A stretch of DNA of 64,000 nt from Aestuariimicrobium ganziense (GCF_015352975.1 NZ_JACYIZ010000001.1:186001-250000); one strand, 5' to 3'. Positions 26,821-35,966 are shown, numbered from the stretch's first letter. A program made the numbers and translations. Notes: generated by a model not told the origin, from the letters alone.

Positions 26821-27828
26821 GTGGACTCCAACACCAAGTTCCGCCAGCCCGCAGCCACCATCCAAGCCATGCTGCGCCGTGCCTACGGCGAGGCCGAGAC
26901 ACCACCCCTGGACGAGGCCGCGGACTGGCTCGAGGAGCTCGGTTTCGGTTGGTTCAACGCCGCTTACGTGTGCCGACTGGCCGGCGGACGACGGGTCGTC
27001 CTCAAGATCGCCCCGCTGCCCGAGCCCGAGGTGATGACCTATGAGATCGGCGCGATGGAGACCGAACTGCTCACCCTGGACCTGATCGCTGGCCAGACCA
27101 GCGTGCCGGTGCCCGAGGTCGAGTTCGCCGACGACTCGCTCGAGGTGTGCCCGACGCCATGGTTTGCGATGCCCTACGTCGAGGGCGACACCTGGGGCAT
27201 GCACTCCCAGGACTGGGGCCACGACGTCAACGCCGACCTGTGGGAACAACTGGGCACCCTCAACCGCGAGATCAACACCGTGGTCGGCACTGGCTACGGC
27301 CCGGTGCGCCAACCGGTCCACCCGACCTGGCGGGCCGCCTTCACCCAACTGCTGGCCGACGTGGTCGACGACGGACGACGCCGCAACGTCAACCTCGGCA
27401 TGCCCTACGAGCGCGTCCGGGAGCTGTTCGAGGACCGCGCCGACAGCCTGGACGAGGTGAGCAGCCCGCAACTGGTCGAGTGGGACCTGTGGCCGGGCAA
27501 TGTCATCGTCCGTGATGGACGCATCGTCAGCCTGCTCGACCACGAGCGCGCAGTCTTCGGTGACCCGTTGTTCGAGGGCGGCTTCAACGGTGGTTGGCTG
27601 GAGGGCTTCTCAGACCTCGAGGCGTTCTTCCGCGGCTACGGCCGCAGCGCCGAGTTCACCGAGACCGAACGCCAACGCCGCGAACTGTACGTGCTCTACC
27701 AGATGCTGGTGATGGTGGTCGAGACCGAGTTCCGCGGCCTGACCGACCCGACCCAGTACGAGTGGGCGAAGGCCACCCTCGCCGACGCCGTGGCCCAGTT
27801 CGTGCAGCCAACCCGTGCAGGCGGCTGA
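26821..27828 (+). CDS. APH-family phosphotransferase-like protein
   Basis: This 335-residue protein has the aminoglycoside phosphotransferase / choline kinase fold: GGRRVVLKIAPLP with the ATP lysine, then QLVEWDLWPGNVIV as catalytic loop and IVSLLDHERAVFGDP as the metal site. The usual H-x-D-x-x-x-x-N reads E-W-D-L-W-P-G-N, so the first His is Glu, and the DxD at the metal site reads DHE. It probably phosphorylates a small alcohol or aminoglycoside-like substrate, or has lost activity. GTG 26821 is the likely start; upstream sequence is antisense to the permease. Confidence 0.7.
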   Translation: MDSNTKFRQPAATIQAMLRRAYGEAETPPLDEAADWLEELGFGWFNAAYVCRLAGGRRVVLKIAPLPEPEVMTYEIGAMETELLTLDLIAGQTSVPVPEVEFADDSLEVCPTPWFAMPYVEGDTWGMHSQDWGHDVNADLWEQLGTLNREINTVVGTGYGPVRQPVHPTWRAAFTQLLADVVDDGRRRNVNLGMPYERVRELFEDRADSLDEVSSPQLVEWDLWPGNVIVRDGRIVSLLDHERAVFGDPLFEGGFNGGWLEGFSDLEAFFRGYGRSAEFTETERQRRELYVLYQMLVMVVETEFRGLTDPTQYEWAKATLADAVAQFVQPTRAGG

Positions 27829-27829
27829 G

Positions 27830-28654
27830 TCAGGCCTTGCGTGCCACCACCGCGAAGGTGGGGGAGTGCTCGTCGTACGGGGCACCTGCGACGTCTCCGA
27901 AGACCTGTGGCGCCTCGAACCCCGCGGCGGTCAGTTCGTCGGCGACCTCGTCCGGTGTCAGGCAGTGCATCCAGTTCCAGAACTGCTTGGAGTCGCCGTC
28001 ACGCTCGATGGTGTAGCGGTACAGGACGAGCCTGTGCTCGGGCCAGGTGAAGGTCTCCTCGGTGCCGACGTAGCCCGGAGGCCCCCAGAAGCCATCCTGG
28101 AAGTCCTCGGCCGTCCGCACCCCGGGCTGCTCTCCGGCGAACCGTGCCGCGCTGGTCACGTCGAACGCGAACCGGCCACCGTCGGCCAGTGCATCGCTGA
28201 CCCGAGCCAGGAACGCCGCGCGCTGTGCGGGGCTGAGCGCGCAGTAGTCCTCGTAGATCATGATCGCCGCGCTCTGATCGTGACCGAGGTCGGTCGTCAG
28301 GTAGTCACCCCGGACGAACTTCGCAGGCAGGCCGTCGGCCGCGGCGACCTGACGGGCATGGGCGAGCGAACTGCCCGACACGTCGACCCCGGTCACCCGC
28401 ACCCCGCGGGCCGCGAGCCGGTTGGCGTAGAGACCGGGTCCGCAGCCCAGGTCGAGCAGCGTCGACCCCTCGTCCAGGTCGAGCACGTCGACCAGCCAGG
28501 CCACGGAGGCATCGATGAACTCGTGGCGCCTGGAGGCCATGTCGTTGTCGGGAGCGAGGTGGAAGCCCAGCATCCGTGACGAGATGTGGGGGTCGTCCCA
28601 GAACTCAGGCGTGGTGAACGCGCCCCAAGGCTCAGGTCTTGCCGCTTCCGTCAT
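27830..28654 (-). CDS. Class I SAM-dependent methyltransferase
   Basis: This 274-residue protein has motif I LLDLGCGPGLYANRLAARG, motif II VTGVDVSGSSL and a post-motif region with CALSPAQRAAFL. The substrate is unknown. Its stop falls 1 bp from the stop of the APH-like gene (convergent). It lies downstream of the beta-mannosidase with a 3-bp gap, so it may be read from the same transcript. Confidence 0.85.
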   Translation of the reverse strand: MTEAARPEPWGAFTTPEFWDDPHISSRMLGFHLAPDNDMASRRHEFIDASVAWLVDVLDLDEGSTLLDLGCGPGLYANRLAARGVRVTGVDVSGSSLAHARQVAAADGLPAKFVRGDYLTTDLGHDQSAAIMIYEDYCALSPAQRAAFLARVSDALADGGRFAFDVTSAARFAGEQPGVRTAEDFQDGFWGPPGYVGTEETFTWPEHRLVLYRYTIERDGDSKQFWNWMHCLTPDEVADELTAAGFEAPQVFGDVAGAPYDEHSPTFAVVARKA

Positions 28655-28657
28655 GCG

Positions 28658-31267
28658 TCAGCCTCTCACCGAGGTCACCTGCTGACCGGCGTAGCCGCCC
28701 ACGTCGAACTCGGCGAGGTCGAAGCCCTCCGGCAGGCCGGAGACCTCGATGCGCACGCTCTGGCCGTCACGCAGATCGAGGTAGTTGTCGCTGAAGCTCA
28801 CCCCGGGTGTGGGTGACAGCACGCGCACCAGGTAGCTGTATCCCCGCGAGGCGATGGTGATCGAGGCCGTGCCGACCCCGGTGGGTTCGACCGTCCAGTC
28901 CAGCCGAGCGGCACCGAACTGCAGGTCCTTGACCTCTGCCAGGAACAGCCGGTTGGCGGGGAAGGCGCCGTCGTCAGTGGTCACCCTGAGCAGGTGGGTG
29001 GTGGGGTCGCCGACGCCTACCCGCGGAATGCTCCAGACCATCTGGCTGCCACCGGGGGAGACCTCGACGTCGAGCTCGTCTCTCCGAGTCACATCTCCAG
29101 CGAACGTCTCGACCGTCACCACGCACCGGGTGGCCACCGGCTCGAGCCCGTTGTGGGTCACCCACAGCTCCAGCGTGTCGTCGTCCCCGTCGCGGAAGCT
29201 GGCCAACGTGGGCGAGTAGACCCGGCGAAGGTAGTGGTAGCCCGCTTTGCCGACACCATGGTGGTCGATCACCGACCAGCTGAAGCCCGGCCAGACGTCG
29301 TTGAGTTGCCACACCAGCGTGCCCGAGCAGTGCGGCTGGCGGCGGCGGTAGTGCTCGATGCCGAACTTCAGGCCCTCGGCCTGCGAGACCATCGTGAAGT
29401 CCGCGTACTCCTCGAGCGTGGTGGGCAATCCGGTGACGATCTCGAGCACCGCGTTGTGCTTGTTCTTGGGATGGTCCTTGTTGCGGTGCTGGAAGTCAGA
29501 GTCGTGCAGCGCCAAACCGTCGGAGGTCATCCAGGTGCGCAGGGTGCTCAGCTCGGGTGAGGCGTGGATGCCGAACTCGCTGATGAACTTTCCCCGGTCT
29601 TCGGCGTAGCGGCGGAAGTGACGGGCGTGCCCGATCGAGGCGAAGCGACTGGGATCCATGGCGTAGTCAAGCCCGTGCCACACCTCCCAAGCGTGCCGGT
29701 CACCGTCGAGTTGGCCGTTGACCGCCATGAAGCCCTCGGCCTCGGCCACGCCCCACGGACACCCGGGCCAGTAGGGCACCTTGCCGGCGAACTCGGCCAC
29801 GGCGGTGGGCAGGATGTCATGGAAGAAGTGCCAGCCCCAGTCGCCGGGCTCGTAGTTCTGGTAGGCGTAGCCGTGGAGGGCCTGCACCTCGTTGTTGCCG
29901 CACCACAGCCCGATGCTGGGGTGGTTGCGCAGCCGCTTGACCTGGTACTCCGCCTCGGCGCGCACCTCGTCCTGCAGGTGGGGGTCGGCGCTGGGGTAGT
30001 CGATCACGGCGAACATGAAGTCCTGCCAGACCAGCACCCCCAGCTCGTCGCATGCCTGGTAGAAGGCCTGGTGTTCGTAGATGCCCCCGCCCCAGATGCG
30101 AATCATGTTCATGCCGGCGTCGTGGGCGCGCTGGATCAGCATCCGGTAGGTCTCGGGAGCGACTGAGCCGACCATGAGGCTGGCCGGCAGCCAGTTTGCG
30201 CCCCGCGCGAACAGCGGCACACCGTTCAGGACGAACCGGAAGAGGTTGCCACCCTCGGGATCCTCGGCCTGGTGGAGGGAGATGGTGCGCAGCCCGACTC
30301 GGTCGACCAGTTCGTCGACCTCGTCCTCGCCGTCGAACAGCGTCGTGGTGACCTGGTAGAGGTGGGCCTCACCCAGGTCGTTGGTCCACCACAGCCGAGC
30401 GTCGTCGACGGTGACCAACGCCTCGCCGCGAGCGGTGCCGTCGTCCACGGTGAGTGGGACGACGACCATGGTGGGCTGCCCGTCGGCGGGCGCCAACACC
30501 ATCCGCGCCGAGGGCGCCCCCCTGCTCGCCCACACCTCGGCCTCGACGCTGAGCCGCACGGTGGCGGTACCCGCCTCGCGGTCGACCTGCTCGGTACTGA
30601 CGAAGTGGGACGAGAGCACACCCCGGCGCTCACGCCTCAGCTCGACCGGCCTCCAGATGCCCACCGACGGCACCCGCGGACCGAAGTCCCAACCCCACGA
30701 GAATGCGGCCTTGCGGCGTTGACAGGCGATCGGCATGACCTCGAAGGAAGAACCCCCGCCCTCGTCGCCCTCCTCGGTGAGTGAGGCACCCATCACCGCC
30801 ATCAGGCGCTGCAGCATCTCGCGCGGTGCATCGGCCACGCCCAGCCCGTGCAGTGGGGGAGTGAATCGCAGGACGAGCTCGTTCCTGGGCCGCAGCAGCT
30901 GGGTCACGTCGACCACCAGGGGACGGAACATGTTCTCGTGCGAGGCCAGGTGCTCACCGTTCAGCGTGACGTCAACGACTGTGTCGAGGCCGTGGAAGAC
31001 CAGCCGCACCCGCTCGTCGGCTGCCAGGTCTGTGGGCCCCTCGAACGCGGTGCGGTACCACCAGTCACGCTGCTCGATCCAGGTGATGTCGCGCTCGTGC
31101 TGGTCGAGGTAGGGATGGGGAATGCGTCCAGCCTGCAGGAGCGCCTCGTGGACACCCCCGGGAACCACGGCAGGAACCCAGGTCGCGTCGCGGGAGAGTT
31201 CACCGCCGACCTCGGAATCGGCGAGCTCGAAGTGCTCGAGGAACATGGTTGTCCTGGTCATGGCCAT
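28658..31267 (-). CDS. Beta-mannosidase, glycoside hydrolase family 2
   Basis: This 869-residue enzyme should cleave terminal beta-mannose from mannans or N-glycan-like oligosaccharides. The N-terminal jelly-roll domain (FHGLDTVVDVTLNGEHLASHENMF), immunoglobulin-like domain and TIM barrel are in GH2 order. The acid/base Glu is in IGLWCGNNEVQALHG (about residue 456) and the nucleophile Glu in KFISEFGIHASPEL (about 564). No signal peptide is visible, so it acts on imported sugars. Start candidates 31267, 31261 and 31246 cannot be separated. Confidence 0.88.
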   Translation of the reverse strand: MAMTRTTMFLEHFELADSEVGGELSRDATWVPAVVPGGVHEALLQAGRIPHPYLDQHERDITWIEQRDWWYRTAFEGPTDLAADERVRLVFHGLDTVVDVTLNGEHLASHENMFRPLVVDVTQLLRPRNELVLRFTPPLHGLGVADAPREMLQRLMAVMGASLTEEGDEGGGSSFEVMPIACQRRKAAFSWGWDFGPRVPSVGIWRPVELRRERRGVLSSHFVSTEQVDREAGTATVRLSVEAEVWASRGAPSARMVLAPADGQPTMVVVPLTVDDGTARGEALVTVDDARLWWTNDLGEAHLYQVTTTLFDGEDEVDELVDRVGLRTISLHQAEDPEGGNLFRFVLNGVPLFARGANWLPASLMVGSVAPETYRMLIQRAHDAGMNMIRIWGGGIYEHQAFYQACDELGVLVWQDFMFAVIDYPSADPHLQDEVRAEAEYQVKRLRNHPSIGLWCGNNEVQALHGYAYQNYEPGDWGWHFFHDILPTAVAEFAGKVPYWPGCPWGVAEAEGFMAVNGQLDGDRHAWEVWHGLDYAMDPSRFASIGHARHFRRYAEDRGKFISEFGIHASPELSTLRTWMTSDGLALHDSDFQHRNKDHPKNKHNAVLEIVTGLPTTLEEYADFTMVSQAEGLKFGIEHYRRRQPHCSGTLVWQLNDVWPGFSWSVIDHHGVGKAGYHYLRRVYSPTLASFRDGDDDTLELWVTHNGLEPVATRCVVTVETFAGDVTRRDELDVEVSPGGSQMVWSIPRVGVGDPTTHLLRVTTDDGAFPANRLFLAEVKDLQFGAARLDWTVEPTGVGTASITIASRGYSYLVRVLSPTPGVSFSDNYLDLRDGQSVRIEVSGLPEGFDLAEFDVGGYAGQQVTSVRG

Positions 31268-31352
31268 CCCCTTCGCCCCACGCGAACCGCGTCGTCCGCG
31301 TGTACCAAAGCCTAGGAAAGCGCCCGTGCGTCCCGGGAGCCGGGGTGCGAGG

Positions 31353-31538
31353 TCAGGCCTTGGCGGCGCGCCTCTTCCTGGCCAGTTCCTCGCGCAGGTC
31401 GGGATCGTCCATCACCAGGTAGACCAGACCACAGTCCTGCGGCCCGGTCGCGCCGGGGACGCACAACGAGCAGGTGTCGCCGGGGCGCAGCGGGCACTTG
31501 GCCTCGGGTCGGCGACGGGGGGTGGGACGAGTGGTCAC
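31353..31538 (-). CDS. Small conserved cysteine-containing protein
   Basis: This 61-residue protein contains KCPLRPGDTCSLCVPGATG and DCGLVYLVMDDPDLREELA, a pattern I recall from conserved actinobacterial small proteins of unknown function. Four cysteines could bind a metal. GTG 31538 is preferred over GTG 31553 because GAAGGAGG lies 5 nt before it. The C-terminus is strongly basic (RKRRAAKA). Confidence 0.65.
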   Translation of the reverse strand: MTTRPTPRRRPEAKCPLRPGDTCSLCVPGATGPQDCGLVYLVMDDPDLREELARKRRAAKA

Positions 31539-31672
31539 GCAGACCTCCTTCACGCTTCAATCATCTCAGGGTGGGTACAGGCAGGACGCACCGGGGTGGC
31601 CAATTGGGCCCGCTCCCGGCTAATCCATCGGCTTCGACGCCGAACCGCGTGTCGGCCTGCTGTGCTGGTGCC

Positions 31673-33640
31673 ATGACCCTGCACGAGTTGCTCGACCGTC
31701 TCTCTCCGGGCCTCGACCTGCGTGATGCCGACCTCGTCGCCGAGGCCTGGCGTCGTGACCGGCCCGACGACCTGGCCCAGGTGCTGGCCTTGGCGGACGC
31801 AGGCACCACCGACGCCGACCTCGATGCTGACAACGTCGCGCTGCAGCACGCGATCGCCATGGCCCACCAGGCGCGGTACGGCAACCCTTCGAAGCGTCCC
31901 GCTGAGCAGGTGAGCAGTTGGCGCGACATCGGCTACACCACCGAGCCTGCCGATGGGAAAGGCTGGCCCGAGGTCGAGTTGGACGACCCGGCCACCACAC
32001 CGTTCGCGCAGGTCAAGACTGGCTACGACGTCGTGGTGATCGGGTCCGGTTGCGGTGCGATCGCCGCCAAGCTGGCGGCCGAGGACGGCGCCACCGTGCT
32101 GCTGGTCGAGGCCGGTCCGTGGATGGGACGCGAGACCCTCACACCGGACGCCCTGCGCAACCAGCGCCTGGGCACCGGCCTCGAGACCCCTGCCGGGCCC
32201 CCACTGGTCGGCTGGCCACGGGTGGTCGGCGAGCCCGGTGTCGCGGTCGGACCGGCCGGCCCGGGCTGGGGCAACAACGCGTTCACCCTCGGCGGGGGGC
32301 TGCGTGTCTACGGCGCCCAGGCCTGGCGGTTCGCGGCCGAGGACTTCACGATGGCCACCACCTACGGCGTGCCCGAGGGCAGTTCGCTGGCCGACTGGCC
32401 CTTCGCCCCCAGCGAGCTCGACCCTTGGTACGCGATCGTCGAGGACGAACTCGGCGTCAGTGGCGACCCCACCGGCAACCGATTCGCCGGCACCGACGTG
32501 CGCTACCCGATGCCACCCACCCCACTGAACCGGTCGGGCGAACTGCTGGCCCGGGCGGCCGAACAGCTGGGCTGGCCCACCAGCCGGGTGCCGTTGCTGG
32601 TCAACTCCGTCGCCCGAGACGGACGACCAGCCTGCCGCTCCTGCGGCGCCTGCGTGGGGTTCCCCTGCCGGGCCGAGGCCAAGAACGGCACCCACAACAC
32701 CGTCCTGCCCGAGGCGCTGGCCACCGGCCGCTGCGACCTGGTGCTGCAGACCAGGGCGGTGCGGCTGGAGTGTGGGGCCGACGGACGGGTCACCGGTGTC
32801 GTCGTGGCCGACGTGACCACCGGCGAGCAGCGGACCATCAACGCCGGACGGGTCGTCCTGGCTGCCGGTGCGGTCGAGAGCGCACGCCTGCTGTTGCTGA
32901 GCACGACCGATGACGAGCCGACCGGTCTGGGCAACCGCAGCGACCAGGTCGGGCGACACCTGCAGTCACACCTGTATCCCGGGGCGCTGGGGCTGACCGA
33001 CGAGGTCGTCCAGGAGGGCATCGGGCCGGGCCCCACGGTCTCGGTGAACCACTTCCGGCACGGCAATCCCGGCCTGGTCGGCGGCGGCATGCTCGCCAAC
33101 GACTTCGTCCCGCTGCCGCAGTTCACGCTCGCCCTGCTGAGCCGCACCGGCATCCTGCCGACCCACGGCGCCGAAGTGCACGAGGGACTCAGCCACCACT
33201 ACCGCCGCCACATCATGGTCTTCGGCCCCGTGCAGGAGGTGCCCAACCCCGACTCGCGCGTGCGGCTCGACCCGAGCGTTCGTGACCACCTCGGCGTGCC
33301 CGTGGTCAGGCTCGAGGGCTCGGTGCACCCCGAGGACCTGCGCACCGCCGAGTTCATGATGGAGCGTGCCGCGCAATGGGTCGGGGCTGCCGGGTGTCAC
33401 ACCGTGGTGCCGATGCGGGTCGCCCCCCGTGGCCCCTCGGTGGGTCAGCACCAGGCCGGTACCTGCCGGATGGGCGACGACCCGGCCACCTCGGTGGTCG
33501 ACCCGCGTGGACGCGTCTGGGGGCACCCCAACCTCTACGTCGCCGACACCTCGGTGCACGTCACCAATGGGGGAGTGAACCCGGTGCACACCGGCCTGGC
33601 CCTGGCCTGGCGCACCTCAGCCCTCATGCTCCAGGACTGA
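31673..33640 (+). CDS. GMC family FAD-dependent oxidoreductase
   Basis: This 655-residue protein has the FAD-binding motif DVVVIGSGCGAIAAKLAAEDG at about 122-142, preceded by an unusual N-terminal extension of about 115 residues. The C-terminal GMC block GQHQAGTCRMGDD and NLYVADTSVHVTNGGVNPVHTG includes the active-site His and Asn. A cysteine cluster, ACRSCGACVGFPCRAEAKN, recalls the iron-sulfur segment of FAD glucose and gluconate dehydrogenases. It likely oxidises a sugar or polyol and passes electrons on. ATG 31673 fits the start of the extension. Confidence 0.8.
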   Translation: MTLHELLDRLSPGLDLRDADLVAEAWRRDRPDDLAQVLALADAGTTDADLDADNVALQHAIAMAHQARYGNPSKRPAEQVSSWRDIGYTTEPADGKGWPEVELDDPATTPFAQVKTGYDVVVIGSGCGAIAAKLAAEDGATVLLVEAGPWMGRETLTPDALRNQRLGTGLETPAGPPLVGWPRVVGEPGVAVGPAGPGWGNNAFTLGGGLRVYGAQAWRFAAEDFTMATTYGVPEGSSLADWPFAPSELDPWYAIVEDELGVSGDPTGNRFAGTDVRYPMPPTPLNRSGELLARAAEQLGWPTSRVPLLVNSVARDGRPACRSCGACVGFPCRAEAKNGTHNTVLPEALATGRCDLVLQTRAVRLECGADGRVTGVVVADVTTGEQRTINAGRVVLAAGAVESARLLLLSTTDDEPTGLGNRSDQVGRHLQSHLYPGALGLTDEVVQEGIGPGPTVSVNHFRHGNPGLVGGGMLANDFVPLPQFTLALLSRTGILPTHGAEVHEGLSHHYRRHIMVFGPVQEVPNPDSRVRLDPSVRDHLGVPVVRLEGSVHPEDLRTAEFMMERAAQWVGAAGCHTVVPMRVAPRGPSVGQHQAGTCRMGDDPATSVVDPRGRVWGHPNLYVADTSVHVTNGGVNPVHTGLALAWRTSALMLQD

Positions 33641-34022
33641 GGGCTGCGACCGCCGGCAGGTCGGGCGGCGCCCAGTCGAGCTGGCGCAAGTCAGCCCTGT
33701 GCACCCACCGGATGAGGTCGTGGTCGGTGCTGGTGGTCGGCCACTGCCCGACTGGTTCGACCCGGTGCACCACCAGGTCGATGTCCACCTCGCCGATGGT
33801 GGTGGTCGTCCGATCGACCAAGCCACCCACGACGACCCGGCAGCCGAGCTCCTCCTCCAGTTCGCGGGCGAGCGCCTGCGCGGGGGACTCCGTGGCCTCG
33901 ACCTTCCCACCGGGGAACTCCCACGACCCGCCGGCAGCGAGATCGGGTCGACGCCGGAAGGCCAGCACCTCGTCCCCGCGCGAGAACACGCCGGCCGCGA
34001 CGACGATCGTCGGTCGTGCCAT
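33624..34022 (-). CDS. Nudix hydrolase, MutT-like
   Basis: This 132-residue protein has a perfect Nudix box from GGKVEATE to RELEEELG (G-x5-E-x7-REUxEExG). The start MARPTIVVAAGVF and SWEFPGGK suggest an 8-oxo-dGTP diphosphatase that cleans the nucleotide pool. ATG 34022 is preferred over GTG 34037 because GGAGGG lies just upstream of it. Its 3' end overlaps the GMC gene by 17 nt (convergent). Confidence 0.85.
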   Translation of the reverse strand: MARPTIVVAAGVFSRGDEVLAFRRRPDLAAGGSWEFPGGKVEATESPAQALARELEEELGCRVVVGGLVDRTTTTIGEVDIDLVVHRVEPVGQWPTTSTDHDLIRWVHRADLRQLDWAPPDLPAVAALSPGA

Positions 34023-34082
34023 GCCATCGCCCTCCACCTGGTCAATCGTTCACCCGACGGCCCGGGCACCGGGCCCGATTGG

Positions 34083-34129
34083 CAGAATGGACCCCACACG
34101 GTAATCCTCAGACAGAACCACCTGGAAGG
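34083..34129 (+). promoter_or_regulatory. Promoter -10 and RBS deciding the isomerase start
   Basis: CAGAAT (34083-34088) may be a -10 box. GGAAGG (34124-34129) is a ribosome binding site placed 6 nt before a CTG codon at 34136. No ATG or GTG follows it in the correct frame. Confidence 0.4.
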
Positions 34130-34135
34130 TGCCAC

Positions 34136-34900
34136 CTGCTCGACCAGTCCAACCTGTCCGTACAGCTCTACACGCTTCGTGAGCGGCTCGCCGAGGAGCC
34201 CGAGGCGGTCCTCGCCGACCTCGCCGAGATCGGGTTCAAGAACGTCGAGCCCTTCGGCCTGACCAACTTCGCCGACGTGCTCGCCGAGGGCCTGCCCAAG
34301 CACGGTCTGGTCGCCCCCACCACCCACTCCATGCTCGGCACGCTGACCGGCTCGCGTGAGGTCGAGGTCGACACCAACGAGGTGCTCGACGCCGCGGAGA
34401 AGGTGGGTGTCAAGACCATCATCTGCCCGGCCAGCTCGCCCGAACTGTGGCAGACCCGCGACGGCATCGCCCAGGTGGCCGAGATGCTCAACAAGGCCAA
34501 CGCCCTGGCTGCCGAGCGCGGCCTCGAGGTCGGTTACCACAACCACTGGTGGGAGATCGAGACCCCGTTCGACGAGGGCACCGGTCTCGACGTGCTCGCC
34601 AGCCTGGTCGATCCGGCCGTGCGCATCGAGGTCGACACCTACTGGGCAAGCGTGGGTGGAACCGATGTCAACGCGCTGCTCGGGCGGCTCGGTGACCGCG
34701 TGATCGCCCTGCACCTCAAGGACGGCGACGGCTCACGCGACAACAAGAAGCAGGTCGCTGCCGGCCAGGGCGTCATCCCGATCATGGACTTCGTGGCAGC
34801 AGCCCCGTCGATGCGTTACGGCGTCATCGAACTCGACGACTGCTCCACCGACAAGACCACCGCCGTGCGGGAGTCGTTCGCCTACCTCAACGGCAAGTGA
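34136..34900 (+). CDS. Sugar phosphate isomerase/epimerase (xylose isomerase-like TIM barrel)
   Basis: This protein of about 254 residues has the AP endonuclease 2 / xylose isomerase-like barrel: LSVQLYTLRERLAEEPEAVL, YHNHWWEIE (metal His/Glu), RIEVDTYWASVGG, VIALHLKDGDG and YGVIELDDC. It probably isomerises a sugar or inositol derivative; the substrate is unclear. Homology begins at LDQSNLSVQLY, and the only codon that fits both homology and the GGAAGG site is CTG 34136. In-frame alternatives are TTG 34079 and ATG 34016, which lack homology support. Confidence 0.75.
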   Translation: MLDQSNLSVQLYTLRERLAEEPEAVLADLAEIGFKNVEPFGLTNFADVLAEGLPKHGLVAPTTHSMLGTLTGSREVEVDTNEVLDAAEKVGVKTIICPASSPELWQTRDGIAQVAEMLNKANALAAERGLEVGYHNHWWEIETPFDEGTGLDVLASLVDPAVRIEVDTYWASVGGTDVNALLGRLGDRVIALHLKDGDGSRDNKKQVAAGQGVIPIMDFVAAAPSMRYGVIELDDCSTDKTTAVRESFAYLNGK

Positions 34901-34945
34901 CAACCCACCCGGGGCGTTGATCTCCCGGGACGAGACGAGCACACC

Positions 34946-34990
34946 GAGGGGCACCCAGCACCGACGAACACGTCGGGCCGGGTGCCCCTC
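34946..34990. terminator. Strong stem-loop terminator after the isomerase
   Basis: GAGGGGCACCC (34946-34956) pairs perfectly with GGGTGCCCCTC (34980-34990). Inside is a second hairpin, CGACG/CGTCG (34962-34975). The right arm is followed by GTTCATG. Confidence 0.75.
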
Positions 34991-35031
34991 GTTCATGTCA
35001 ACAACTGAGACGACGCACCTAGTGGGACTGG

Positions 35032-35050
35032 GAAGGTATGCCTCACCTTG
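35032..35050. promoter_or_regulatory. DtxR/IdeR-like iron box upstream of the VIT gene
   Basis: GAAGGTATGCCTCACCTTG has perfect AAGGT/ACCTT arms around a central GCC and matches the DtxR/IdeR consensus (TTAGGTTAGSCTAACCTAA) at 11 of 19 positions. It lies 60 nt before the ATG and just upstream of a possible -10, CACAGT (35075-35080). That placement would suit activation better than repression. Confidence 0.5.
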
Positions 35051-35109
35051 CTGGAAGTCCTGCCGTCGCGGGAGCACAGTGTGGAGGGAGAACTCTCGAA
35101 GGAGTGCGC

Positions 35110-35874
35110 ATGACCGCGACGCTTTCCCGCCCCGACACCGTGACTGGTCCCGAAGGCAACCGAGCACTGGTGGACCACGCCGAGCACCCGATCGGCAACG
35201 CCGGCTTCACCACCAAGCTCAACTGGCTTCGTGCTGCGGTGCTGGGTGCCAACGACGGCATCGTCAGCATCGCCGGCCTCGTGGTCGGTGTCGCCGGCGC
35301 ATCCACCGACCGCATGCACCTGGTGATCGCCGGCGTGGCCGGCCTGGTCGCCGGCGCCCTGAGCATGGCGGCGGGGGAGTACGTGTCGGTCAGCACCCAG
35401 CGCGACAGCGAGAAGGCGATCATCGCCCGCAAGAAGTCGGCACTGTCGTCCCACCCCGAACGCGAACTCGAGACCCTGACCCGGCTCTACCAGGCCAAGG
35501 GACTCGACCGTGACCTCGCCGTCCAGGTCGCCAAGGAACTCAGCGCCAACGATGCACTCGCCGCCCACGCCGAGACCGCCCTCGGAGTCGACCCGGACGA
35601 ACTGACCAACCCCTGGCACGCCGCCTGGGCGTCGATGCTGGCCTTCTCGCTGGGCGCGCTGCTGCCGCTGCTGGCGATCCTGCTGCCGGGCCCGTCGTGG
35701 CGCGTGCCGATCACCTTCGGCTCCGTGCTGGTCGCCCTCGCGCTGACCGGTGGGACGAGTGCCAAGCTCGGCGAAGCACCGATCCGACCGGCCGTCATCC
35801 GCAACGTCCTGGGCGGTGCGCTGGCCATGGCGATCACCTATGTCGTCGGCATCCTGTTCGGCACCTTCGGCTGA
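35110..35874 (+). CDS. VIT1/CCC1 family iron-manganese transporter
   Basis: This 254-residue membrane protein has the VIT signatures WLRAAVLGANDGIVSIAGLVVGVAGA, LSMAAGEYVSVSTQRDSE (helix 2, metal path) and five hydrophobic helices in all. The cytoplasmic loop KELSANDALAAHAETALG carries acidic residues of the metal-binding domain. It should export Fe(II) or Mn(II) from the cytosol. GAAGGAG precedes ATG 35110. The upstream iron-box palindrome suggests iron control. Confidence 0.88.
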   Translation: MTATLSRPDTVTGPEGNRALVDHAEHPIGNAGFTTKLNWLRAAVLGANDGIVSIAGLVVGVAGASTDRMHLVIAGVAGLVAGALSMAAGEYVSVSTQRDSEKAIIARKKSALSSHPERELETLTRLYQAKGLDRDLAVQVAKELSANDALAAHAETALGVDPDELTNPWHAAWASMLAFSLGALLPLLAILLPGPSWRVPITFGSVLVALALTGGTSAKLGEAPIRPAVIRNVLGGALAMAITYVVGILFGTFG

Positions 35875-35966
35875 CCAGGGCCCTGACCACGTGCTGGGCT
35901 GACGGCATGTGGGCCCCTGAGGGCTCCTAGGGTGGGGCGAACCAACCTGCCCTGAGGAGCCCCAGC

